A stretch of 64,000 bases of DNA from Gonocerus acuteangulatus (Eukaryota; Arthropoda; Insecta; Hemiptera; Coreidae), in assembly GCA_946811695.1 (NCBI GenBank), contig OX328123.1, positions 17,326,213-17,390,212 of the forward strand, given 5' to 3'. The first letter of the stretch is position 1; every line of letters begins with the position of its first letter. Made by a program: the position numbers and the translations under genes. Shown here in pieces: positions 15,801 through 26,813 of this stretch. Below the pieces are notes generated by a model. That model was not told the origin of the DNA, did no database searches, and saw only the letters and a program-made list of their open reading frames with translations.

Positions 15801-16237
15801 ATTGTTTCAGAAATTGAAATTGTCTGAACGCCACGAGTCACATGGGAATCGCAGTGATCCCTGTATAACATGAACTCAGTTTAACTGCATTTAAAAGTGA
15901 ATGTTTCGAGCCAAAATATCGTGAGTGACGAAGTGGGAAAACTTTGTAGCATGGGTACACTTTCTAAATTTGATTGATAACAAAAAATGGTTTTAAAAGT
16001 GCGGTAAAAATCAGGTTTATTCTTTGGGAAATCATCAAGTTGAATAGGCTTTCACGAGAGGTCACTCCGATAGTAAGAACTCTTTGCTGTCACAGTGATT
16101 TTTTATCCTATTGTTACAGCACGTTCTATTAATCACCAAACTGACAGATATTACACTCGCTTAAAGGCAGAAATAAAACGGTTGAAGTTATTTCCAAATT
16201 ACTTTATACCAAACATATTCTATTTCTACCTTAAAAA

Positions 16238-17229
16238 GTCCGAATCGCAGGAACTGCATCATCTTAGCGCGGTTCCGTTCTTATACCTAGTCTCATTTGG
16301 AAAGATTAAAATAGAAGCAGTTATTGTTTTGGTTCCACTTTTCTTGAAAGGTCTTGATTTATGATCTTACCTGGATGGGTCGGCCAACACCAGAAAGGCC
16401 ACCGCTAGGCAGTTGAAAATTGTCCCAAGGCCTTCGAATCTCTCTCGAAGCTATATTTCTAACAATAAATTGTTTTTCTGATTTTACTTAAACTGTTTTA
16501 TTGTCAAATACATTATCCATCTATAAGCAATTAAAAAATAACAACGAATAAGAACAAAGAAAAAGAACCGTTTGAATAACCGATATCAATTACTTTAAAG
16601 TTTTAAGCACTTATTTTCCGATTGACATCGCCTAATCAAAACATTCTTCAGGACCCTTTTTTTAGAGCATTTAGTAAGCTTTCTAATGGTAACCTTCCGC
16701 TTGCCAATATTCTCAACCGTTTTCGAGATATTAAGGAAAGTATACTAAGTTACCAAAACTTTTCATGTCTGTTAATAAAATATTTTATTCTAACCCTTCC
16801 TTAACTCCAAACGTAACCAAACTTTCAACATATTAGTTTTGATAAAATTTGAACATGCAGAAAATGTTTCAACTGAATCCCATGATTCTAAGTACCTAAA
16901 CCAAAAACTTTATTCAACAAATATTTTTCCAATTTTCTCGACGACGGTTTAAGCTATCGCCTAAAAAATGGTTTCATTCGTTTTTCTACGCCAAGAATCC
17001 TATAAAACGAGTACTTGCAAGCATATTAAGTAAGCGAAACGATTTTTTTCGCGCGACATTCGCTCCAAAAACCAAGTTCCGGCGGCCGGGTTCTGCTGGT
17101 TAACGAACTTCACAATCGGACCATTATAGGTAAGCCAGAAATGAGCGAACAGACACTCCCGGATTGTTTCATGAGATCAACCTTATATGCGGGGTTCCTC
17201 CCTATGAAGGGAGGGAGGAACCGCGCTAA
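16238..17229 (+). mobile_element. HINE-B copy B3 (0.99 kb)
   Basis: It starts GTCCGAATCGCAGGAACTGC with TTAGCGCGGTTCCG; the 3' end is a hairpin of GGTTCCTCCCT and AGGGAGGAACC plus GCGCTAA. It has a single copy of the TCCGATTGACATCGCC block at about 16618. The (TA)n region is missing: GAGCGAACAGACA runs straight into the CTCCCGGATTG segment. No coding capacity. Confidence 0.85.
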
Positions 17230-17479
17230 AAACGTGGTGTCAGTTGTGGAAGACTTGAGAATTTTCTATCCACATGTTAGTGATGTGAAAGTGCGTGCCG
17301 CCGTTAATCTAGACCATTATAGTAAATGCAGGCCTGCAGGGTATGTAATTATTAATTAGGGTGCACCCATTATAGTTATTATGAGTACTCACTTAATTTA
17401 TGTATTGGTAGGATTGCTATTTCTGATATTATATGCTGAATTATTATTATCAATAAATTACTATTATCATCATTACAGT
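17230..17479. other. no gene seen
   Basis: A short stretch with GTGCGTGCCGCCGTTAATC near 17293 that I could not assign to a family; the frame at 17141-17359 begins inside the HINE and is not credible. Confidence 0.4.
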
Positions 17480-17702
17480 CATGGGAGTATAAACTTGTCG
17501 TAAAACCCTTAAAAATAAATTAAATAAGATCACTTAGTTCATAAAAAAATATCTTATTTTTCGTGTAATAGCGTTTTAGTTGCCTAAAACTATTCCAAGC
17601 ACTAAATTTTTAGTTTTCCATACCCCGGAAATGGTCTCAGCCCCCCCCCCCCCCCCAAATTTTCCCAGCCCCTCCCGAAATTATTTTCTATATAAGCCCA
17701 TG
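17480..17702. mobile_element. CATGGGCG-family MITE, second copy, 8-bp target duplication
   Basis: It is flanked by ATTACAGT at 17472-17479 and 17703-17710. It shares long internal identity with 5164-5416, including AAACCCTTAAAAATAAATT, GCGTTTTAGTTGCCTAAAAC and the C-run before the right end. The left terminus has decayed to CATGGGAGTATA; the right end is TATAAGCCCATG. Confidence 0.85.
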
Positions 17703-17948
17703 ATTACAGTTTTTTATACGTACGTAGTGCATGTTCAGTAGAGTTGACCTGTTTGTTTATTTATTTATTGCTAGCAGTATGGAATGTCCAATTATTTATT
17801 TTTGCATCAGTATTATTATTTATTATGTTATTTATTGGTATAGAAGAAATATATATTTTTATAAACATTTACTCGGTGAAATAATTTGGATCCCAGAGTC
17901 CGTAAAATAAACAACCTCCAAAGAGGTTATAGGTATGTTTTTTTACAG

Positions 17949-18605
17949 GTGCTAATGACCCTAGCAGTCAAAGCACTAAAAAAAATCAATATCAATGAGA
18001 GTAATCGAAAAAACGCAAGTATTTGAATTGTAATTGACTAACAATTGTAACACAATTACAATTCTTGGTAATTGATATTTGAATTACATAATTAGTGCTT
18101 CAATTTATTTATTTAATTCAGGAGCTCCGCAACGCAGGCTATAAGCTCCATGACATGACTTAGATACAAACTTGACAATATAAAAACAAAACAATATAAA
18201 TGTAACTTAGAACATATATCTTTTTAAATCTAACAAAATGTGTTAAAGCTAAAACAATGAAAATTATTGAAAAACAATCATAAACGAAGAAAAACAACAA
18301 GGAGAAAAACTTTAATTAGTCCCAACACATTTTGCGGAAAAACAGCTGTTTTCGTTAAATTTATTACTTCGTTGTCTTTCTATATCGTCCTCTAGTCCTG
18401 GGTGGAGTTTTGGTTCTTCCAGCTCCTTGAGGTTGAATCTGCATCTTTTCCCTTTCTTCATCTCCTTCCGGCTGCTTCAGTTATATTACAGGATAACAAT
18501 GTAATTAAAATTCACGTTTTAATTGAATTATTACTCTTCATGTAATTATAATTCATGAACTACAAATACAATGTAATCGTAATTCTTAATTCAATTACAA
18601 TATAC
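17949..18605. other. SINE-tail fragment and AT-rich MITE-like sequence
   Basis: At 17949-17990 a CAGGTGCTAATGACC...AGCACTAAAAAAAA segment matches the shared SINE tail. The sequences at about 17995-18110 and 18485-18605 are rich in GTAATTGTAATT-type motifs. They may be two halves of one AT-rich MITE separated by a 360-bp insert that starts with AGGAGCTCCGCAACGCAGGC. No target duplication was identified. Confidence 0.3.
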
Positions 18606-18732
18606 CTCTTGACGGGTGTAATCGCTACGGAGTGTTTGGCCGGAAATTCACTAAAAAATATGGTAAGCGGATTTTTCTGGTTAACTTGACTATTTAAATC
18701 ATATAAAGAATATTTTTACCAAATGCCATCAA
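18606..18732 (+). mobile_element. HINE-B 3'-interior remnant
   Basis: Degraded sequence equivalent to the HINE-B segment before the (TA)n: AAGCGGATTTTTCTGGTTAAC followed by TTTTTACCAAATGCCATCAAAAT. It leads directly into the 61-bp array. Confidence 0.5.
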
Positions 18733-19098
18733 AATATACGATGAAGTTTGCCTCAAAATGAAAGTAAAAACCTTTGAATTCTAGTAGACTAAAAATATAC
18801 GATGAAGTTTGCCTCAAAATGAAAGTAAAAACCTTTGAATTCTAGTAGACTAAAAATATACGATGAAGTTTGCCTCAAAATGAAAGTAAAAACCTTTGAA
18901 TTCTAGTAGACTAAAAATATACGATGAAGTTTGCCTCAAAATGAAAGTAAAAACCTTTGAATTCTAGTAGACTAAAAATATACGATGAAGTTTGCCTCAA
19001 AATGAAAGTAAAAACCTTTGAATTCTAGTAGACTAAAAATATACGATGAAGTTTGCCTCAAAATGAAAGTAAAAACCTTTGAATTCTAGTAGACTAAA
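18733..19098. repeat. 61-bp tandem array, 6 near-identical units
   Basis: Units start at 18733, 18794, 18855, 18916, 18977 and 19038 (AATATACGATGAAGTTTGCC...TTCTAGTAGACTAAA). I see essentially no differences between units, suggesting recent amplification. The array begins within the HINE-B remnant at the CATCAAAAT position. Confidence 0.95.
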
Positions 19099-20390
19099 AA
19101 TCGTTTATTGCTCTCTATATTACTGTAATTAATATCTAACATTATAATTATCAGGGTGAGTTTGCTCCGTTTCCGGGTGTTTGATTTACTTTGGCGGATT
19201 TACATCTAACCGACATGAATAATTATGTACGTAGGTGTACAAAGACATGCTGGATATTTAAGAAGTATCGGACGAGTCTCACTATATCCAGTTGTGCAGA
19301 GTGCTGTTTCTAGTCCACTTTTGGTGGTCAGGTAATACACTCGCATGACTGCACTATTCATGTATTCAGTCTAATGCATGCGTTTTTGTGTATTTTTTGG
19401 ACACTTACTGACAGGAGCAGGAGAAGGATCACTCTCCTCATTGCTCAAAATTAGAACTATTATTATTGTCAGTACTAAATTACCTAAAGATATGCCGTAT
19501 ATTCGATCGTTCATTAAGAAGAAAGCAGATTAAGAAGAAATGATGGTTAGTTTGTCCCATGAATAACTTACAAACGACTGACCTTAAGCTACTCAAAGCT
19601 GGGATCGCTGAAAGCCCAGGAATGAAATTTGTGGTTCGGTCATGATGACGTGTTTACAGTAAAGTTTTAAATCAAATGTTGCAAGTTTGAAACCGATTGT
19701 TGACTTCTGTATGAACTATGCAAAAAAAACAAAACCTGACAGGGTGGTAATAAAAAATCTCGCTCTTTCTCCTCTGCTATAACGCAGTAAGACAGTAGAA
19801 TGCACAGCGGATGATCGGCCTAGTTTGTAATGCAATATGCAGTTGCATACATAAAATCGAAGGATATCTGTAGGCGGCGGAAGCATATGTTTATGCAAAG
19901 TGGGCGGATTTTTTACCAAATACTGATTCCAAGTTCTGTCTTTGTGTCTAGGAGACTTTGAAGTCTCAATCGATAACATCATTCTATGAAAAACCTTCCT
20001 TCTTGTTGGCAACTGAATATAAAAAAAAATAAAGCGAATTTTTAAAACATTATACCTGATCTCTTCCTTAATCATGGGAAAATAATAAGATGGGTAATAT
20101 TACAAAAAAAACTTCTATACTCAATTAATTTATATTAATTTAACTTCTGCCATTGCTCATGAGTTATGGGAATCGTTATGTGTTATAGCACATCTTACAC
20201 TTCAGATACACACGGCGTACACAGATTTTGCTTAGAGTATAACAGAAATTACGTCCGATAGTTAGTTGCTTAATCCGGGGTACATTAGTAACTTTTTTCC
20301 GGAAGAAACTCCTCCTTTTACATGAAGACGCTATTTACTAAGGCTCGAAACGAAGAACCACTTTCCTGAAGAGCCACTGAAACAAATATG

Positions 20391-20396
<6 letters not shown>
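19099..20396. other. no gene seen
   Basis: A 119-codon reverse frame at 19716-20075 is the longest here. It has no recognisable domain, no supporting context, and a basic, low-information composition, so I do not call it. The segment at 20230-20396 contains GTCCGATAG and CACTTTCCTGAAG pieces that may be a third, decayed HINE-type element next to the (TA)n. Confidence 0.4.
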
Positions 20397-20471
<75 letters not shown>

Positions 20472-20887
20472 TGGAACATGGATAATTCGAAGTCGTCTTT
20501 AATTCGAATATTTCTCTCGCTCTCTAGAAATTAGGGCGTAAACAATGTAAAAAAAATCGTGGTTAATTCGGAAAAGTTTTTGGATAATTCGAATTTTTTA
20601 CGAGGGGGAAAATATTTCTTACCTCCAACGGGAAGTGGACAGGGAGGCGGTCCATCTTAAATATAGAATATATTTTCCCGTTGGGTAAGGCGGATAGTAA
20701 GATACGGATGTAGGGGTTCCGGGACAAGAAGCGTGGCACTCTCATAGTCTAGTTATTAGACTCTGGGAGTTCTGCAAAGTGGTGGGTCGCGCTTCCTCCC
20801 TTCCGGGGTTGTTATAGTTCCATCCTGTCGTTTTATCCTAGAATTCCCTCCCACCATCCCTCCCATCTTCATTTCTTATTCAGTTAT

Positions 20888-20940
20888 TTTTTTTATTTTA
20901 TTACATTATAAGGGCTTCGAAACTATGGCTATGAGCCCGT
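20888..20940 (-). mobile_element. 53-bp retroposed LINE/SINE tail with 13-bp target duplication
   Basis: The insert is flanked by CTTATTCAGTTAT at 20875-20887 and 20941-20953. On the minus strand it reads GGGCTCATAGC...GAAGCCC followed by an A/T-rich tail, a small hairpin-like LINE 3' end. A related tail is at about 40090-40135. Confidence 0.75.
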
Positions 20941-21036
20941 CTTATTCAGTTATAAGTCAGTCCTAGATCTGTTGTATTGTTTGTGCCTTGAATTTCTGGT
21001 GAACAGTGCAGTACAGTGAGTTGTTGATTTAAGAAC

Positions 21037-21200
21037 ATGATGTCGAAGCCTAGAAATTATAATACTATAACTAGACAGAGAAAAAAGCTGCGATTAAAGA
21101 AGTTGAAAAAGGAATAAAGAAACAAAATTTAATTCCCAAGGACTTTGGATTTCCTCCTAAAACTTTACCAATAAAAAATTCTGGCCCATGAAAATGACTT
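21037..21200 (+). pseudogene. pogo/Tigger transposase N-terminal fragment
   Basis: The frame from the ATG at 21037 reads KKAAIKEVEKGIKKQN and then IPKDFGFPPKTL, matching the N-terminal CENP-B/pogo helix-turn-helix pattern (basic helix, 'EVEKG', then 'DFG-P--TL'). Only about 50 codons are present before the frame is lost; the DDE domain is absent. Confidence 0.65.
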
Positions 21201-21445
21201 TTTTCAAAACAATAGAGTTTTATTTTTACTTTTTTGATAAATTATTCATTACTTATTTACGTAATCATCAATTCATGAAATGTTTGTTTTTCTTTAAATA
21301 AAATGTATTTTTTTTTAAATTAAATAATGTGAAAATATGAAGTTCGATTTTTTAGCCCTTTATTTTTAGAAACTTTTGTAATTCGAATTTTGGATAATTC
21401 GAACTTTTATATCGGTCCCTAGGGGTTCGAATTATCCAAGTTCTA

Positions 21446-21504
<59 letters not shown>

Positions 21505-21505
21505 T

Positions 21506-22165
21506 ATATCCTGTTTGTCCGTTTGTCTGTTTGTTCCTCTGTGCACCGATTTTGATCAAACTTGGCATATAGGTACGTATTAATTCCAAGCAAGTCTTTA
21601 ATGGGTTCTTATTTGAATAAATCCAAGGGCGTGAAGTGTGAAGATCAAGCCGGTCAAGATACCGGCCCAGCACGTCCTATCCAACGCCATGGATAGTTAG
21701 TGTCTAACCAATTTCGGACGGTCCTCCCGTAGTGGGCTGGACAACTGTCGACTTGGAACCAGCTTCCCAATCTCTGTGCCAATAGGAATTCCTCCAATAA
21801 CAACGACAGTTTATTATCGAGGAATCCGTGGAAAGACCCTGCGTTAAGTCAAGTGGTCAAAAACTTGAGACCTAATGTTTCATTATTCCACACAAAATCA
21901 GAGGATTACTCACTCCTATATTTTTTGGGAAGATAAAATCCATTAAGGATACTTTTAATGATTTTTCTATAGGCATTATGAAAGAATGCCTATTCACAAT
22001 TAGTTTTGTTTGCGTTTTTTTCGGAAACGAAGCAAAAACAAGAAATATTGCAAATGTCATTTTCCTTCCTTTTTTCATCCTGCATCAACTCCCCAAGTTA
22101 GTTGTTTATTTTCGGGACACCCTGTTTAAAGAAAGAGAGAGAAAGAGATACAAATTTTAAAGTTG
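21506..22165. other. HINE-like flank then unassigned sequence
   Basis: 21506-21680 continues the HINE-like post-(TA)n segment and contains GATCAAGCCGGTCAAGATACC. 21680-22165 has no recognisable family; TCGGGACACCCTGTTTAAAG at about 22112 is a lone TACAGGG-type transposon end in reverse orientation. Confidence 0.35.
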
Positions 22166-22285
22166 GTCATTTTTGGCATCAGGTATGTTGAATCGATTAA
22201 AATTTGAAGATTTGAGGACAGTTTCTAAAATTTTTCATGAGTGCAACCTCAATAGAAAAATTCCTTCGGAAAGTGTTAACTAAGT
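22166..22285 (+). mobile_element. HINE-A 3' remnant
   Basis: Degraded counterpart of the HINE-A 3' end: TTTTTCATGAGTGCAACCTCAATAG, then a decayed hairpin TTCCTTCGGAAAGTGTTAAC. The 5' part is not recognised. Confidence 0.55.
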
Positions 22286-22734
22286 GTTTGAACAAGAAGA
22301 AGAATAAGAAAAATATCAAGGAATGCTCAACTCATTCCGGTATGCTAATCACAACTAAAATCATATCTCTCCTAATTACGTGTCATTTAAAAAGACCACC
22401 GTATTACACTTAATAGCACAACTAAGAATGAAAACAAAGGAGAAGAGTATACGAATTTAGTGCGGATGCTAAACCAATTTCAACACAAACACCCGTGACA
22501 AAATGCAGAACTCCTGTTTCATTTCATTCATTCTGCAGCCGGAATATTTAACTCTGTGTATTTACTGTTTATTTATACAAACATGTAGTGCTTTTTAGAA
22601 GTATTGAACGTAGCAGCAAACAATAATGTTGAAGGTCAAAACAAACAGTTTTAAGCCTATATTGCCTTATCCAAAATTTACCCGTTTCTATGATATTTAA
22701 TATTTTAGGCTTTTTTAAAAAAAAGTCCGTCACG
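22286..22734. other. no gene seen
   Basis: AT-rich sequence without a family match; it ends in an A-run that forms the HINE-A target site. Confidence 0.5.
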
Positions 22735-23283
22735 CAGGAGCTGCATAACTAAGCACTTCCCTCAGAATTGGGTAGTGTCGAGTGCATTCCTGAATAATTT
22801 GCTTAAAATAACCTATATAGATAAATAAAATAAATAACACCTGTTTCAATTCAATTCAAACATAGTACAAAGCAAATCCCCCCCCCTTCTGATAGACCGA
22901 TTTAGTTCATTTTTACAACACTTCTTCCTTATTGGATACCCAGGACGTATACCGCGTTTCGTTACAATACAGCAGAAATTACGACCGGTATGAGCAAATT
23001 AGTAATTTGGGTGCGGAGTAAACACCCCCTCCTAATGAACCGATCTAGTTTATTTTTACAACACATTTTTCTCTTTAGTTGACCAGAACGAGTACCGAGT
23101 TTCGTTGAAATATAACAAAAATTACGAATGGTATTGGCAAATAACTACTTTGGCTCCGGAGAAAACCCCCTCTCCGGATGGACTGATTACTCGTTCAATC
23201 GTTTGATTGGGGAATACTATATACCAAGTTTCGTGGGGAAGAAACAAAAACTCTGGCCGGTATCGTGTTAACGGACACACATA

Positions 23284-23347
<64 letters not shown>

Positions 23348-23471
23348 AATTTTAATTGGGGTTATTTTCGATGTCTACTAGGTAGGATCGATAAAGGTTC
23401 GAAGAAATTTTTCAAAAATTCCGTCATGAGAGCAACCTCAATAGCTACTTTCCTTCGGAGGAAAGTGCTAA
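22735..23471 (+). mobile_element. HINE-A copy (0.74 kb), forward orientation
   Basis: It starts GTCCGTCACGCAGGAGCTGC; the subterminal CTAAGCACTTCCCTC is slightly mutated. It has about two internal 140-bp units, (TA)n at about 23288-23342, then the ATCGATAAAGG...CAACCTCAATAGCTA segment and hairpin CTTTCCTTCGGAGGAAAG plus TGCTAA. A-rich on both sides. Confidence 0.85.
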
Positions 23472-23697
23472 AAAGTCACTGTTGCCTAAGTTTTAGGTTT
23501 TTATTTTTATTTTTAACATTTGAGCCGAAAGTTTTATTGTTTTTGAATTTAAGACATTCAGAATCAACAATTAATTAAGTAAAAACATCAAATGTTTACG
23601 GGACAACGGAATATAGGACTCAATAACTAAAATTTACATTACTTTTTTCCATACCCTGTAGAACTAAAAACATATTACCTGACCTTTTTTAGATTAT

Positions 23698-23699
<2 letters not shown>

Positions 23700-23764
<65 letters not shown>

Positions 23765-24227
23765 TAGTATTTATTTATTTGAAATCTGTACAGGTTAACA
23801 GTACAATGATCAAGTATGTTGATCCAGATATTATGTACAAGTTGACAAAAATTGGCAAAACTAAAATAAAAATAAAAAAAAATACAAAATTTGGAAGAAG
23901 CCAACCGGTGTTGGCACTCCCAGAGGTGTCTTAATAAATATTTTATTGATCGTGAAAAGATCAGGCAAGTAAATTGTCTCGGGGCCACTGTCTCTTAAGC
24001 CGCTTGGGAGGATTCTCTGGATGGTATTGGGAAGATAAGGATTGACCTACGGGATTAGGATGGTAAGACAATTTGGAGTGGAACGTTTGGAAACGGGTTT
24101 TAGCGAGGTCAAGGACAAATGGGATTTTGAGGTCATTGTGAAGGGTTTTGTTGGATACATAGAAAGGGGCATTTACAATTTTACGGAGGACTTTTGACTG
24201 GAATGCCTGTATTCTGTTGATGTTGGA
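23700..24227 (-). mobile_element. 5'-truncated jockey-like LINE with long poly-A
   Basis: The minus strand reads the jockey reverse-transcriptase C-terminus: KVLRKIVNAPFYVSNKTLHN, then LKIPFV and PKRLKRQWP. A 3' UTR and a poly-A tail follow (T-run 23701-23763 on the plus strand). Near-identical 9-bp flanks AGATTATAG (23691-23699) and AGATAATAG (24228-24236) mark the insertion. It is a diverged subfamily relative to the copies at 3556 and 24989. Confidence 0.75.
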
Positions 24228-24393
24228 AGATAATAGCTAGAGTACACCTTTTTGTGTTGCTTAATAAACACAGATTTTTTTGGTATAACTTGCAGGAATA
24301 GCTACTAATACTTTTTTTTTTTTTAAGAGAGATATAGTTGATGTCACAGGTTTTAGGAAAAAAGTAATGCAATTTTAGTTATTAGGTTGTACC

Positions 24394-24569
24394 GGGGTCT
24401 CCCGTGGTCTAGTGGATAGCGCCTTAGATTCATAAGCGGGAGATGGTGGGTTCGATCCCCACTGGCGGCAGGAATTTTCTCATCCCACGGCTCGTTGGGA
24501 AAAATTCCTCGTTGTACCCTGGATGTCGGCGCTAATGGCCTTGTTGTCAAAGCACCGTAAAAAAAAAAG

Positions 24570-24614
<45 letters not shown>
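24394..24614 (+). mobile_element. tRNA-derived SINE (SINE-1), intact copy
   Basis: The head GGTCTCCCGTGGTCTAGTGG contains a pol III A box (TGGTCTAGTGG); GGTTCGATCCC is the B box. The head resembles tRNA-Glu. The body CGGCAGGAATTTTCTCATCC and CTGGATGTC leads to the tail GGCGCTAATGGCC...GCACCGT and poly-A. Target duplication TAGGTTGTACC (24383-24393) and TAGATTGTACC (24616-24626), one mismatch. No protein. Confidence 0.9.
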
Positions 24615-24617
<3 letters not shown>

Positions 24618-24765
24618 GATTGTACCATACGTTGTTCCGTAAATTTTTTTTATTTAATTAATAGTTGATTATGAATGTCTTAAATACAAAAACAATAAAA
24701 AATTTAGCTCAAACGTTTGAAATAAATAAAAAAAAAAATACCTAAAACGTAAGGAACAGTGATTG

Positions 24766-24798
<33 letters not shown>

Positions 24799-24988
24799 GT
24801 CTAAAATAAATAATATCTTGGAAAAGGGTAACTTCTAGATAAGACAATATGGGCCTAAAATTGTTAGTTTTGACCTAAACTATCACCTCGCGAAGGTTGT
24901 GGGTCAACTTCCAGTGACCCTGTGATACACACATTCGAACAGGATAATTGTCTGATTGATTGAAGTTTTTGAGTTCAGGTATTTTTTG

Positions 24989-25411
24989 GCCTTCCAACTC
25001 CTACAAAATCCAATCCATGCAGTCTAAAATTCTCCGGAAAATAACGGATGCTCCGTTTTATGTCTCCAATTTGACCCTCCATAATGACCTTAATATCCCT
25101 TTTATCCATCCTCTAGCCAAATCCCTCTATCGCAAATTCCATTCGAACCTACACGGCCATCCTAACTCCTTAATAAACTCTTTATCCTCCCAGCACATTC
25201 CTTACAACCCCATTCGTCGACTGAAACGCAAGTGGCCAAGAGATCAACTCTAGAAAGTGTAGATCTGTGAAAAAAATAAATTCTGTCTTGTGGGTACTAC
25301 AACTGTGCAGCTTCCCACCTCATGTACATCCATGTCATATAATCTTGCAATAATTTACTAGAAATGTACCTTATACATTGTTGTAAATTCGAAATAAATA
25401 AATAAATAAAA
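24989..25411 (+). mobile_element. 5'-truncated jockey-like LINE with perfect 11-bp target duplication
   Basis: Flanked by GGTATTTTTTG at 24978-24988 and 25412-25422. The frame to 25253 reads KILRKITDAPFYVSNLTLHN, then RRLKRKWPRDQL and stop, the C-terminal end of a jockey-type ORF2. The 3' end is (AAAT)n rather than pure poly-A. Only about the last 90 codons are present. Confidence 0.9.
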
Positions 25412-25422
25412 GGTATTTTTTG

Positions 25423-26376
25423 AATATTAGTTCATGAGCTGGCCTTAACAGCTACAATTTTTTTTCGGAAATAAATGAGGGAAAAATTTGATAGAGCCAA
25501 AATCCACATAGGATAGGGGAGAGCCATGTTTCATAAAAATAAGATAAATAATCTGACAGCTTCCGGACGAGAGCGCATTGGTATGCGGCTGACACAGTAG
25601 CATGACAGAATTTGGGAGTTGTTCTTACAACCACTACAACCCGCTATCTGGAATGATTGATTCGCCTCATAAATTGTTATCTCGCTCCCTGGCCTGCTCT
25701 GTCCGGAAATAAATAGGCCAATTCCACCAAAACCCCTCCCAATTAATGTCCTTCCCATTGGGAGTGGATCTCATTTCCGAGCCCGGGCTCCGACCTACCC
25801 AGAATAATCAAAATGGAAATAATTTGTGCAGTCCGAAAATGTGCAATATTTGTTGTGAACATTCAGTAAAATCAAAACAAACAGCTAATAGTTTGAAGCT
25901 AGCTAGTAGATATAGCTTTTTTCCCCTTTCTTTTTATTCATTCTAAATCACCTTCAATGGTTATGAGCACCATTCACATTTTATGGACATTAATGCGCAT
26001 ACTGTAACCCTACATAGGGAGACTTCGCTTATGACGCGATTCGGTTGTGCCGAAAAATATTACTTTTTAAAAACCATAGCTCAAGAGAATAAGGGAGGTT
26101 CAAATTCGTATGTGTATATATATATACATGGTTTTACAGAAAACTATTTGATGCATCAAAAATCCGTATGCACTGTTATTCGTTGTTTTCCTACTACTTT
26201 TAAAAAACATAATGCAAGTTATCGGTAAAGAGAAAAAAAAAACCGTCCTTTCAAAGGTGTATATGAGACGTTAGAATGAGTATTTTCTTAATTTTATAGA
26301 TCTCAACAAGGATTACAATTTTGTACCTTTGAAAAAAATTGATATCTCCAACCGTTTAGGAGTTAGTTCTCTTGTG
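25423..26376. other. no gene seen
   Basis: No open frame has recognisable features. CCGAGCCCGGGCTCCGACC near 25778 is a locally GC-rich palindromic patch of unknown origin. Confidence 0.45.
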
Positions 26377-26383
26377 CCCCCCC

Positions 26384-26446
<63 letters not shown>
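26377..26446. repeat. C-run and (TA)n microsatellite
   Basis: Nine C residues (26377-26385) followed by (TA)n to 26446. The flanks do not carry the HINE-A or HINE-B signatures, so this may belong to another element. Confidence 0.8.
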
Positions 26447-26448
<2 letters not shown>

Positions 26449-26813
26449 GTCTAATTGTCGTAAAATATTTTCTTGGAGAGGTAAAATACGTTAAACAGCA
26501 ATTCGTCCGCCGGAACATGTTTTTGGGTAAAATTCTCGTGAAAAAAAAAATCATAATTTCTGTAACCTAATAAAACTATTTATAAGGCTATATCTATAAA
26601 CTTTTTCGAGAGAACTGGGTATATAGGCGCACGGTAGTGCGCCAGGCCAAGTTCCGGCGTAAGCATACTGTGTGTATATTACAGGAGGTCTTAGAGCCGA
26701 TTTTTACCCTCTCACAACTACATGTTAAAGATAAACTGTGAAATTTTGCACAGATATTATATTAACAGATGTGAGTAAACTTGAAAACTTACATATTCTA
26801 CATTGAAGCGTTT

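Larger units (their letters stand above)
20469..21448 (+). mobile_element. pogo/Tigger-type element, internally deleted
   Basis: The ends CAGTGGAACATGGATAATTC and (inverse) CAGTAGAACTTGGATAATTC form a terminal inverted repeat of at least 24 bp of the Tigger type, with TA on each side. Further TTGGATAATTCGAA repeats lie just inside both ends. At 980 bp it is too short for a complete transposase of about 500 codons; only an N-terminal piece survives (21037-21200). Confidence 0.8.
20397..21505. repeat. (TA)n microsatellite interrupted by a pogo-like element
   Basis: (TA)n covers about 20397-20468 and 21449-21505. Together they look like one microsatellite split by the transposon at 20469-21448. 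To the right, CTGTTTGTCCGTTTGTCTG and ACCGATTTTGATCAAACTTGG resemble the post-(TA)n sequence of HINEs, so the microsatellite probably belongs to a HINE-type element. Confidence 0.75.

Noticed and set aside
19716..20075. 119-codon reverse open frame as a host gene
   Set aside because: No recognisable domain, no neighbouring exons or promoter signs, and it lies in repeat-rich DNA; chance openness is more likely.
24394..24470. Functional tRNA gene (also at 39570, 44825, 54240, 61300)
   Set aside because: Pol III boxes are present, but each head is fused to a SINE body and tail with target duplications, and the cloverleaf is imperfect.
24763..24798. T-run followed by A-run as a palindromic regulatory site
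   Set aside because: Simple-sequence tract; likely slippage or joined retroposon tails, with no supporting structure.
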